From contig NZ_VDEZ01000001.1 of the NCBI RefSeq assembly GCF_017922435.1, positions 1,426,001-1,490,000 on the forward strand: a stretch of DNA of 64,000 nt, given 5' to 3'. Under the pieces are notes generated by a model. The model was not told the DNA's origin. It saw only the letters and a list, made by a program, of their open reading frames with translations, and did no database searches. The position numbers were made by a program, and so were the translations under genes. This document shows, piece after piece, positions 57,178 through 64,000 of this stretch; position 1 is the stretch's first letter, and every line of letters begins with the position of its first letter. Source of the stretch: Thalassospira sp. ER-Se-21-Dark (GTDB taxonomy: Bacteria > Pseudomonadota > Alphaproteobacteria > Rhodospirillales > Thalassospiraceae).

Positions 57178-58173
57178 ATGACTGTACTTGTAACAGGTGG
57201 CGCAGGGTATATCGGCAGTCACGCGGCACTTGCACTTCTCGATGGCGGGCGCGATGTCGTCGTGCTGGACAATCTAAGTCAGGGGCATCGCTGGGCAGTG
57301 CCAACCGGGGCGGCCTTCGTTGAAGGTGATTGTGGCGACGAAGATCTGGTGCGTCGTGTCATCGCCGAACATGATGTGACGGCCATCATGCATTTTGCCG
57401 GGTCGATCATTGTACCGGACTCGGTCATCTATCCGCTGGAATATTACCGCAACAACACGGTCAATTCGCGTGCGCTTTTGCAAGTTGCTGTGGATAACGG
57501 CGTAAAGCATTTCATCTTTTCCTCGACTGCGGGGGTTTATGGCGAACCAAAAGCCACCCCGATTAACGAGGACTTTGCCCTTAAGCCGATCTCGCCCTAT
57601 GGCACATCAAAAATGATGACCGAAAAGATGTTGGCCGATGCCGCCATTGCGCATGATTTGCGCTATGTCGCGCTGCGTTACTTCAATGTTGCCGGTGCTG
57701 ATCCCAAAGGCCGTTCCGGCCAGACATCGCGCAAGGCAACCCATCTGATCAAGATCGCAAGCCAGGCGGCAACCGGTACGCGTCCGCAAATGGCCATTTA
57801 CGGCGAAGATTACGAAACCCCCGATGGCACCTGCATTCGCGATTACATCCATGTGTCCGACCTCGCCAATGCCCATGTTCTGGCCCTTGAATATCTTGAA
57901 CGCGGCGGCGAAAGCGACGTGATGAATTGCGGTTATGGGCGCGGTTTCTCGGTGCGCGAAGTGATCGGTGCAGTCAAAAAGGTGTCTGGCGTTGATTTCG
58001 AAGTCGAACTTGCCGACCGTCGCCCCGGTGATCCGGCAGCCCTGATTGCGGCGGCCGATCGTATTCGCCAAAAACTCGGCTGGACGCCGGTTCATGATGA
58101 TCTCGATGACATCGTGCGCCATGCCCTTGATTGGGAACAAAGCCTTAAATCCCGCGAGGTCAGTGCGGCTTAA
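57178..58173 (+). CDS. galE: UDP-glucose 4-epimerase
   Basis: A 331-residue extended short-chain dehydrogenase converting UDP-glucose and UDP-galactose. The NAD-binding GGAGYIG is at 7-13, catalytic SST at 115-117 and Tyr141-x3-Lys145 in YGTSK. KLGWTPVHDDLDDIVRHAL is the typical C-terminal region. AAGGAGA precedes the ATG. Lying between two pyruvyltransferase-like genes it probably supplies UDP-galactose (or UDP-GalNAc) for the local glycan. Confidence 0.93.
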   Translation: MTVLVTGGAGYIGSHAALALLDGGRDVVVLDNLSQGHRWAVPTGAAFVEGDCGDEDLVRRVIAEHDVTAIMHFAGSIIVPDSVIYPLEYYRNNTVNSRALLQVAVDNGVKHFIFSSTAGVYGEPKATPINEDFALKPISPYGTSKMMTEKMLADAAIAHDLRYVALRYFNVAGADPKGRSGQTSRKATHLIKIASQAATGTRPQMAIYGEDYETPDGTCIRDYIHVSDLANAHVLALEYLERGGESDVMNCGYGRGFSVREVIGAVKKVSGVDFEVELADRRPGDPAALIAAADRIRQKLGWTPVHDDLDDIVRHALDWEQSLKSREVSAA

Positions 58174-58263
58174 CCGCACCTCGCAAAACCTGCACTTCCA
58201 GACACGAGCAACGGTTCGAAACAACGTCAAAAATGACACGAACCAAACACGCAGGAGCATAAA

Positions 58264-59469
58264 ATGGCACCCGAACTCCCCACCGGGGGGCGCAAGCCCC
58301 GTATTGGCGTATTAATGCCCGCTGGCCGTCTTGAGGGCAATCTTGGTGTTGTCACCCACACCTATAATGCGCCGGAAAAGGCAAAGACGTTATTCACCAA
58401 TATCGGTGACTGCTTTGTCTATGATTCCTCGCTGCGCATTCTCGACTATTCCGAACTTTTTCCGATCTATGTGCCCTCTGACGGCAATATTTCGGAAACC
58501 CAGATCGAACAGATCAATCGGCTGGATTACATCTTTCTGCGCGGATCGAACTATATCAACACCAACGGTCAATGGGACCCGATCACAGCGGTTCTTGAAA
58601 AAACCAAGGTCCCCGTGATTGCCTTTGGCATCGGTGTTCAGGTTCCTGACAATTCCGAAAACTACGTCAATGAGTCGACCCGGCGTTTCTTGAACCTGGT
58701 TGCAGATCGCTCGGCATCGATTGGCGTGCGCGGCAATCTGTCGAAAAAGGCGCTGAATTCGATCGGAATCAAAAATGTCCGCATCTTTGGCTGCCCGACG
58801 GCGTTCCGTCATTGCAAACCGGAACTGAAATTGCGCCGGGTTAATGCCGCATCAATCAAAAGGCTGGGCTTTACGCTTCGCCGCAAGACACATGGTTTCC
58901 AGACCCAGCAACGCTTTATGCTGCGCACACTGGCCGAACGCTACGACACGGAAATTCTGTGTGCTGGCGAGCTTGAAGAAAAGCAGATCTATTACGCCCG
59001 ATCCAAACAGGTCGAAAATGACGCATCTGTCATGGACGAGGCTGTCAAAAAACTGACTGCGGAAAAGTGGTTCTACGGCCCCAGGGATCCGTTGCTGGAC
59101 CTTTATAAATCATCGCTTTCGGTGTTTGAAAGTGTCGCTGATTTCGAACGGGCCGAACAGAACCTTGATGCGGTGACCGGCTATCGCCTGCATGGCAATT
59201 TGCTGGCCTTGGCCAACGAAGTTCCGGCCCTTTATGTCACCTATGACACGCGCACCCGCGAATTTGTCAAAACACTTGGCATTCCGTTCGTGGATGGTCG
59301 CTACATGGACAAATTCTCGTTCGAGGAAGCTTGGGATAACGCCGATTTCGATCTGTTTGAGCAGACCTATCAGAAGCGTTTTGGCGATCTGAAAAACTTC
59401 CTTGAAGAAAACAGCATGGCACACCGTCTGGGCAGTACCCCGGCCCCATACGTCGCAGAGGCGGCGTGA
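58264..59469 (+). CDS. Polysaccharide pyruvyltransferase family protein (copy B)
   Basis: A 401-residue paralogue of the protein at 55879, sharing FLRGSNYI, VIAFGIGVQVP, SIGVRGNLSKKALNSIG, VRIFGCPTAFR and YRLHGNLLALANEVPALYVTYD. Both copies keep the Arg-x-His of the family, so both may be active, perhaps on different sugars. GCAGGAG precedes the ATG. Followed after 85 bp by the secreted unknown protein. Confidence 0.85.
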   Translation: MAPELPTGGRKPRIGVLMPAGRLEGNLGVVTHTYNAPEKAKTLFTNIGDCFVYDSSLRILDYSELFPIYVPSDGNISETQIEQINRLDYIFLRGSNYINTNGQWDPITAVLEKTKVPVIAFGIGVQVPDNSENYVNESTRRFLNLVADRSASIGVRGNLSKKALNSIGIKNVRIFGCPTAFRHCKPELKLRRVNAASIKRLGFTLRRKTHGFQTQQRFMLRTLAERYDTEILCAGELEEKQIYYARSKQVENDASVMDEAVKKLTAEKWFYGPRDPLLDLYKSSLSVFESVADFERAEQNLDAVTGYRLHGNLLALANEVPALYVTYDTRTREFVKTLGIPFVDGRYMDKFSFEEAWDNADFDLFEQTYQKRFGDLKNFLEENSMAHRLGSTPAPYVAEAA

Positions 59470-59554
59470 CCTTGCTGTCTGGTGCGTGGCGTAACCCCCA
59501 GTAACGCCACGCACCACACTTTCTCATTTGATTTCAAACCTGGCGGGTGAAACC

Positions 59555-60748
59555 TTGGGCACACTTCGTTTCTCAAAACGCATCACAGGTCTCTCGGCAT
59601 TCCTGATCGGATTGTCGGTCGGGGGCATGTTTGGCTGGAACCCGGATTTACGGGCCGCCGAGGTAACTGTTTCGGGCACCGAAACCGTCATCTTTGATAG
59701 CGACGTCACCGGATGTGACAACCATCATCTGCCCGATTCACCGGCGCGCGCCTTTCGCAACAATCAGGGCAAAATGGTTCTGTTTGCGCCGAACTTTCAG
59801 AACCGGGCCTTTGTCGGTTATGGCTTTAACAGCCTGAAACCCGATTGCGACAGCCGCTTCAAGGCCGCGGGCAAAGCCGTACCAGAACTGCTTGATGACC
59901 GCACCTGGCTTCAGGCGATCTATACCCGTGACGGGCGCAATGTTTATGCCCTGGGCAGTGCCAGCTTCATGCCCTATCGCCATGACATGCCGTGCAAGGG
60001 CCGGACAAAACGCACTGATTGCTGGATCAATGGGCTGGTGACGCTGAAATCCAGTGACGGTGGCAAGACCTTTGATTATCTCGGCAACCCGCCCCATCAC
60101 GCGCCGTTTCCGCCGCCAGAACCCTATCGCGATGATCGCAAACGCGCGCCAAGCTATGTGACGGTGACCAACATCATCTCCTGGCAGAACTACTATTACG
60201 CCATTGTCTGGCGTCGCGCCGATAACTGGGAAGAGTCGCGCAATTGTCTGGTGCGCGCCCCGATTGATGATCCCAAACGATGGGATGTCTGGAACGGCTC
60301 AAGCTTCGAGCTGGCCGCAACCCTGACCGATCAGGGATGGTCGGCACGCGAAACCGAATGCGCGCGCGTCGGGCCGGTGGGTGTTTCCTCCATCCGCGGT
60401 CTGGTCCGCCACGAAGGATCAAACAGTTTCATCACGGTCTACCTTCATCGCATTCGCAAAAAGGGCGAACCCGACATTGCCGGCTTCTTCTATTCGTCCT
60501 CGACGGATCTCAAAAACTGGTCGGAACCCGAACTGCTCTATCGCCAGCCTTTGCAACGCGACGCGGCAGAGGGCGAGACCTTTTCGGCCTATCCGTCGAT
60601 CATCGACGAAGACAGCACAGATCGTCTGTTTGGCACGGTTGATGACGAAGCCAGCCTGGTTTTCGTCCGTCTTGTCCCGAAACCCTACAAGGATCGCTGG
60701 CGTGTGCCGCGCCAACTGATCCGTGTTCCGATCTCGATCAAGGAGTAA
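59555..60748 (+). CDS. Secreted protein of unknown function, possible beta-propeller
   Basis: A protein of about 397 residues with a likely signal peptide (TGLSAFLIGLSVGGMFG then a polar region). There is no ATG; a TTG at 59555 after GGCGGGTGAAACC is the best start, with another TTG at 59528. Recurring blocks such as VTLKSSDGGKTFDYLG and FFYSSSTDLKNWSEPELLY recall Asp-box and GH43-like propeller blades (SSDGGKTF is a sialidase-type Asp box). Eight or so cysteines suggest disulfides in the periplasm or outside. It may bind or process the surface glycan; I do not recognise a family. Confidence 0.7.
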   Translation: MGTLRFSKRITGLSAFLIGLSVGGMFGWNPDLRAAEVTVSGTETVIFDSDVTGCDNHHLPDSPARAFRNNQGKMVLFAPNFQNRAFVGYGFNSLKPDCDSRFKAAGKAVPELLDDRTWLQAIYTRDGRNVYALGSASFMPYRHDMPCKGRTKRTDCWINGLVTLKSSDGGKTFDYLGNPPHHAPFPPPEPYRDDRKRAPSYVTVTNIISWQNYYYAIVWRRADNWEESRNCLVRAPIDDPKRWDVWNGSSFELAATLTDQGWSARETECARVGPVGVSSIRGLVRHEGSNSFITVYLHRIRKKGEPDIAGFFYSSSTDLKNWSEPELLYRQPLQRDAAEGETFSAYPSIIDEDSTDRLFGTVDDEASLVFVRLVPKPYKDRWRVPRQLIRVPISIKE

Positions 60749-60754
60749 TGAACA

Positions 60755-61405
60755 ATGCCTGTCGAATTTACCGCGTTTGATATCGAAGGTCCGGTTTTGT
60801 TTGTGCCCACCCGACATCGGGACAAACGCGGTGTTTTTGCCGAAACCTTTCGCTATGACGATTTCTGCGAGGTGGTGGGTGATATTGATCTGGTACAGGA
60901 AAACCATTCGATCAGCGTTCCGATCAACACCATCCGCGGCCTGCATTTTCAAACCAGCCCCTATGCCCAGGGCAAACTGATCCGCGTGACACAAGGTGCC
61001 ATCCTTGATGTCGCGGTCGATATCCGCCCGCGCTCCGCGACCTTTGGTCAACACATCAAGATCGAACTCAGTGCCGAAAACTGGTACCAGCTCTGGATCC
61101 CCGAGGGCTTCGCCCACGGCTTCAAAACGCTTAAGCCCGACACCCATGTCATGTACAAGGCATCGAACTATTACAGCCCCGACCATGATCGCGGCATTGC
61201 CTGGAACGATCCTGATCTTGCTATCGACTGGCAGCTTTACGGGCAACAGCCGGTGGTGTCCGAAAAGGACAGCAGACAGCCTCTATTGTCCGATCTGGAC
61301 CCTGAAATCCTTGGTCCCATGGGGCACACGCCGCCAAACCACGATTTCGCACCCCTCAATCTCAACCGCGCGAATGTCACGGTTTTAAGTGCCAATCCAT
61401 CGTGA
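60755..61405 (+). CDS. rfbC: dTDP-4-dehydrorhamnose 3,5-epimerase family
   Basis: A 216-residue cupin epimerase of the dTDP-L-rhamnose pathway. The catalytic His64 is in IRGLHFQTSPYAQGKL, and the WIPEGFAHGF block (114-123) is family-typical. No rfbA, rfbB or rfbD is nearby, so dTDP-sugar supply must come from elsewhere, or the enzyme makes another deoxyhexose. AAGGAG lies nine bases before the ATG. Last gene of the glycan run, followed by a terminator. Confidence 0.88.
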   Translation: MPVEFTAFDIEGPVLFVPTRHRDKRGVFAETFRYDDFCEVVGDIDLVQENHSISVPINTIRGLHFQTSPYAQGKLIRVTQGAILDVAVDIRPRSATFGQHIKIELSAENWYQLWIPEGFAHGFKTLKPDTHVMYKASNYYSPDHDRGIAWNDPDLAIDWQLYGQQPVVSEKDSRQPLLSDLDPEILGPMGHTPPNHDFAPLNLNRANVTVLSANPS

Positions 61406-61480
61406 TTGGCCCACCGTGACTGTATTGGGTGCGCACTGGTTGCCCATCCAGTCTCCCTGTCCGATGCGCACTCAATCCGG

Positions 61481-61508
61481 AAATGGGCCCGTTATCGGGC
61501 CCATTTCT
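61481..61508. terminator. Bidirectional terminator after rfbC
   Basis: Perfect 11-bp stem AAATGGGCCCG / CGGGCCCATTT with a TTAT loop between convergent genes. Confidence 0.75.
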
Positions 61509-61637
61509 TGAAACACGCTATCCTTACCTAACCAAACACATTGAAGTCCGGGCCATAGGGATCACCCTCGGCATGGTGGAATATCCCGAAATCACCGGGT
61601 GTATTCCGCGTAACTTGATGCGCAGGCAAGTGCTCGG

Positions 61638-62552
61638 TCATTCTGGGGTGTGGCGTGGATCAAACAATGCCCCGTGGGTCTGGATGACCTTTGCCGAAAG
61701 GCTCTGTCCGGCCCGGATGGCATCGGAAATCTCCGCACCGTCCAGTCGTGCTGCCAGAAAGGCCGCATTAAACGAGTCGCCGGCACCGGTCGCATCAACA
61801 ACATCAGTCACCGGTGGTGTCTTGATGCTTTGCGTCGTGTCACCTTTTGAAAACCAGCACGCTTCCTTACCATTTTTAACCACCACCTCAGGCACCCCAA
61901 GATCGCGATAACGCATGACGGTTTCTTCGGGTGAACGGTCCCCGAACAGTTTGGCCTCGTCGTCAAAACTGGGCAGGACAATGTCCGATATTGCCGCGAC
62001 CGCGCGAATGACCTCCGCACAAATCTCGGGGCTTTCCCACAGAACCGGACGGATGTTGGGATCAAACGCAATTCGGGTGCCTTCCGAAAGATCGCTGAGC
62101 AGATCAATCATTGCCCCACGGCGATCCGGCCCAAGAATGGCAAGCGTAATTCCTGACAGGTAAATTACGTCGGTATTGCGTACAGCACGGGCAAGCGATG
62201 CAATATCATCGGCCATTTTGCGCGCCGCCGAATTTTCACGCCAATAGGTGAAAACGCGATCACCGTCTTCCTGATCAATCAGATAAAGGCCCGGCCGTTT
62301 GCCCTGCAGACGTTGAATGGCGCTGACATCAATGCCTGCATCGGCAATGAATTTCACAATCCGTTCGGAATACCGATCTTCGCCAAGGGCCGTGACATAT
62401 CCGACATGCCAGTCATCTGCCGTTGTCGCATTCCGGAAGTGCCATGCGGTATTTAACGTATCGCCGGCAATGCCCATTTTCCAGCGGTCATCCGCACCGC
62501 CCGCCATTTCGATCATGCATTCCCCGCAGGAAACAAACCGCTTTGCCGTCAT
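61638..62552 (-). CDS. kdgK: PfkB-family sugar kinase, 2-keto-3-deoxygluconate kinase-like
   Basis: A 304-residue ribokinase-fold kinase. It starts MTAKRFVSCGECMIEMAGG, has GDTLNTAWHFRN, the anion-hole/catalytic motif DATGAGDSFNAAFLAARL and PSFDDEAKLFGD of KdgK-type kinases. KdgK makes 2-keto-3-deoxy-6-phosphogluconate in uronate catabolism. Its start overlaps the dehydrogenase stop by ATGA, supporting a shared pathway. Substrate assignment rests on that neighbour. Confidence 0.82.
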   Translation of the reverse strand: MTAKRFVSCGECMIEMAGGADDRWKMGIAGDTLNTAWHFRNATTADDWHVGYVTALGEDRYSERIVKFIADAGIDVSAIQRLQGKRPGLYLIDQEDGDRVFTYWRENSAARKMADDIASLARAVRNTDVIYLSGITLAILGPDRRGAMIDLLSDLSEGTRIAFDPNIRPVLWESPEICAEVIRAVAAISDIVLPSFDDEAKLFGDRSPEETVMRYRDLGVPEVVVKNGKEACWFSKGDTTQSIKTPPVTDVVDATGAGDSFNAAFLAARLDGAEISDAIRAGQSLSAKVIQTHGALFDPRHTPE

Positions 62553-64000
62553 GGTTTAAGCTCTTGCGCAATCGCGTGATCAGCACCTTCCAAAAGCAAG
62601 AGTGACAGGCGGGCGATCACCGCCTCACGCCAAGCCGCACTTTCCTTGAGACCTTCGGGCATCCAGTCTTGCAAATGTGCCAGCCGGTCATAAATGGCGG
62701 CCGCCTCCTGATCATCGCCAAGGGCGGCAACAATATCGTCTGCGCGCGGATCGTTAAGGGTCTGAGCCGCCTCGCTCGCATCTGCCCCATTGATCCGTGT
62801 GCGCATGACAGCAAGCCATGCCGCAAAGCAAAGGGCAAAAGTACCAAGCTGTTTCGGCGCATTTAGCATCTGCAATGCCGGGGCAAAAATCCGCTGCGGC
62901 AGTTTTTCGGTGCCGTCCATCGCAATCTGGCGGGTTTCGTGGGCGATTTCCGGGTTACGGAAACGATCCACCAGCTCGGCGCCGTAGTCGGCAAAATCAA
63001 TACCCGGCAAAGGCGTCATGGTCGCCGCTGCATTTTCCATATGCCGTGCAACCAGTTTGGCAAACATGTCGTTTGCCATCGCATCGCGAACATAACGATA
63101 CCCGCCCAATTGCCCGACATAGGCAATCAACGAATGACTGCCATTAAGCATCCGAAGCTTCATCAATTCATAGGGTTCGACATCCTTTACAAGGATGGCA
63201 CCGGCCTTTTCCCACGCGGGGCGGCCATCGGGAAAATCATCCTCGATCACCCATTGTGAAAACGGTTCGGTTTCGATTGCTGCCGGATCGTCATGGCCGG
63301 TAAGGCGCTTTGCATCGGCAAATGTTTGTGCCGTTGCGGCGGGTGTGATGCGGTCGACCATGGTCGAAGGGAAGGATACATTTTCGGCAATCCATTGACC
63401 AAGATCCGGATCGATCTGCTGGGTAAAATCAATCACACCGGCGCGCAACAGATGGCCATTGGCCGGAAGGTTGTCGCACGAAACGATGGTGAAAGGGCGA
63501 AGACCTGCATCCTTGCGGCGTTTGAGCCCGGCAACCAGAATGCCGACCAACCCCGATGGTGCGTCGATCTTTTCAAGATCGTGTTTGATGGCAGCATGGT
63601 TGCGCTGCACCTTTCCCGATCGATCAATGCCATAGGCCTTCTCGGTCACCGTAATCGTCACAATCCGGATCGCCGGATTGGCAAGGGCGGCAATCACCGG
63701 TGCCACATCGCGTGCGGCGGCAAGGGCGTGCGTCATGCTTGTAATCTTGCGCGCCTTCGGCCCATCGGGATGGCGTTCGATAACATTAAAGCCACAACCT
63801 TGCGCATTCAGCGCATCGACAATCTCCGTACTGCGCAGACTAACACCAATAATGTGCCAGTCGCCTTCCTCTGCCGCCATGGCGTCTTGGGTATAGACCG
63901 CCTGATGTGCACGGTGGAAGGCACCGATACCGATATGCACGATACCGGCACCTGCCATCGGCAAGTCCGTTCCGGGTTCCGGCGCGTCGGAATATGTCAT
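62549..64000 (-). CDS. Mannitol dehydrogenase family, fructuronate reductase-like
   Basis: At least 483 residues of a long-chain polyol dehydrogenase. It opens with GIVHIGIGAFHRAHQAVYTQDA, the NAD-binding signature, and holds the catalytic-region KLRMLNGSHSLIAYVG with the conserved Lys-x-x-x-x-N-x-x-H. The ATG lies exactly at the window edge, so an upstream start cannot be excluded. Coupling to a KdgK-type kinase favours D-mannonate/fructuronate oxidoreductase (UxuB); mannitol or arabinitol use is the alternative. Confidence 0.85.
   Translation of the reverse strand: MTYSDAPEPGTDLPMAGAGIVHIGIGAFHRAHQAVYTQDAMAAEEGDWHIIGVSLRSTEIVDALNAQGCGFNVIERHPDGPKARKITSMTHALAAARDVAPVIAALANPAIRIVTITVTEKAYGIDRSGKVQRNHAAIKHDLEKIDAPSGLVGILVAGLKRRKDAGLRPFTIVSCDNLPANGHLLRAGVIDFTQQIDPDLGQWIAENVSFPSTMVDRITPAATAQTFADAKRLTGHDDPAAIETEPFSQWVIEDDFPDGRPAWEKAGAILVKDVEPYELMKLRMLNGSHSLIAYVGQLGGYRYVRDAMANDMFAKLVARHMENAAATMTPLPGIDFADYGAELVDRFRNPEIAHETRQIAMDGTEKLPQRIFAPALQMLNAPKQLGTFALCFAAWLAVMRTRINGADASEAAQTLNDPRADDIVAALGDDQEAAAIYDRLAHLQDWMPEGLKESAAWREAVIARLSLLLLEGADHAIAQELKP

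Noticed and set aside
42741-61405. Recent mobile island for the RTX-glycan locus
   Set aside because: No integrase, transposase, flanking direct repeat or tRNA boundary is visible; G+C and codon style look similar to the core by eye, apart from short A+T-rich promoters.
61511-61637. Possible small gene between rfbC terminator and the kinase
   Set aside because: No start with a ribosome binding site and no family pattern on either strand.

Overview
The window reads as a chromosomal segment of a marine-type alphaproteobacterium in the Rhodospirillales; gene content and order look most like Thalassospira. That name is an inference from protein flavour, not a database match. The basis is the housekeeping order mutM - enoyl-CoA hydratase - rpsT - dnaA - dnaN - recF - gyrB, the alphaproteobacterial run aroA - cmk - rpsA - sppA - ihfB - lapA - pyrF, the alphaproteobacterial FYDLN-acid protein, and an LdtR-like MarR regulator. 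Genes are tightly packed, many pairs share ATGA stop/start overlaps, and convergent genes are usually separated by clear intrinsic terminators. I see no insertion sequence, prophage, CRISPR array or rRNA. One tRNA is present, Ala(GGC).

Layout. 1-5435 is a small sulfur-flavoured region. It holds a partial class I glutamine amidotransferase, a split YeeE/YedE pair, a TPR-methyltransferase, a methyltransferase resembling methionine S-methyltransferase (possible mmtN, DMSP synthesis), a TusA-like protein without its catalytic CPxP motif, and a class II aldolase/adducin protein. 5599-8491 is D-2-hydroxyacid dehydrogenase, TetR regulator and aminotransferase. 8513-9541 is YtoQ, tRNA-Ala and the FYDLN protein. 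9902-16961 is the aroA to pyrF core, followed by an MFS exporter and a TauE/SafE permease. 19447-28799 is the DNA repair and replication core.

28916-40593 is a divergent catabolic locus. On the left are a GntR/FCD regulator, a histone-deacetylase-like amidohydrolase and a class III transaminase. On the right are a second aldolase/adducin protein, a complete peptide-type ABC importer with fused ATPases, a second hydroxyacid dehydrogenase and an amidase. A near-ideal FCD operator lies between the two arms. The aldolase and dehydrogenase are paralogues of those at 4647-6555, so the chromosome carries two versions of one module.

40711-61405 is the most unusual part. An LdtR-like regulator and a glycosyltransferase face a type I secretion ATPase and its HlyD-type adaptor. 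These are followed by a 264-residue protein that is almost pure RTX repeat, with a strong ribosome binding site and a folded leader. Then comes a long same-strand run of glycosyltransferases, a methyltransferase, a membrane-anchored coiled-coil protein, two pyruvyltransferase-family proteins, galE, a secreted protein of unknown function and rfbC. Several members occur as pairs, and one glycosyltransferase copy has lost its catalytic residues. My reading is a secreted Ca-binding RTX surface protein made together with a pyruvylated surface glycan. This is inference from gene order. 61638-64000 is a 2-keto-3-deoxygluconate-type kinase and a mannitol/fructuronate dehydrogenase, a uronate catabolism pair.
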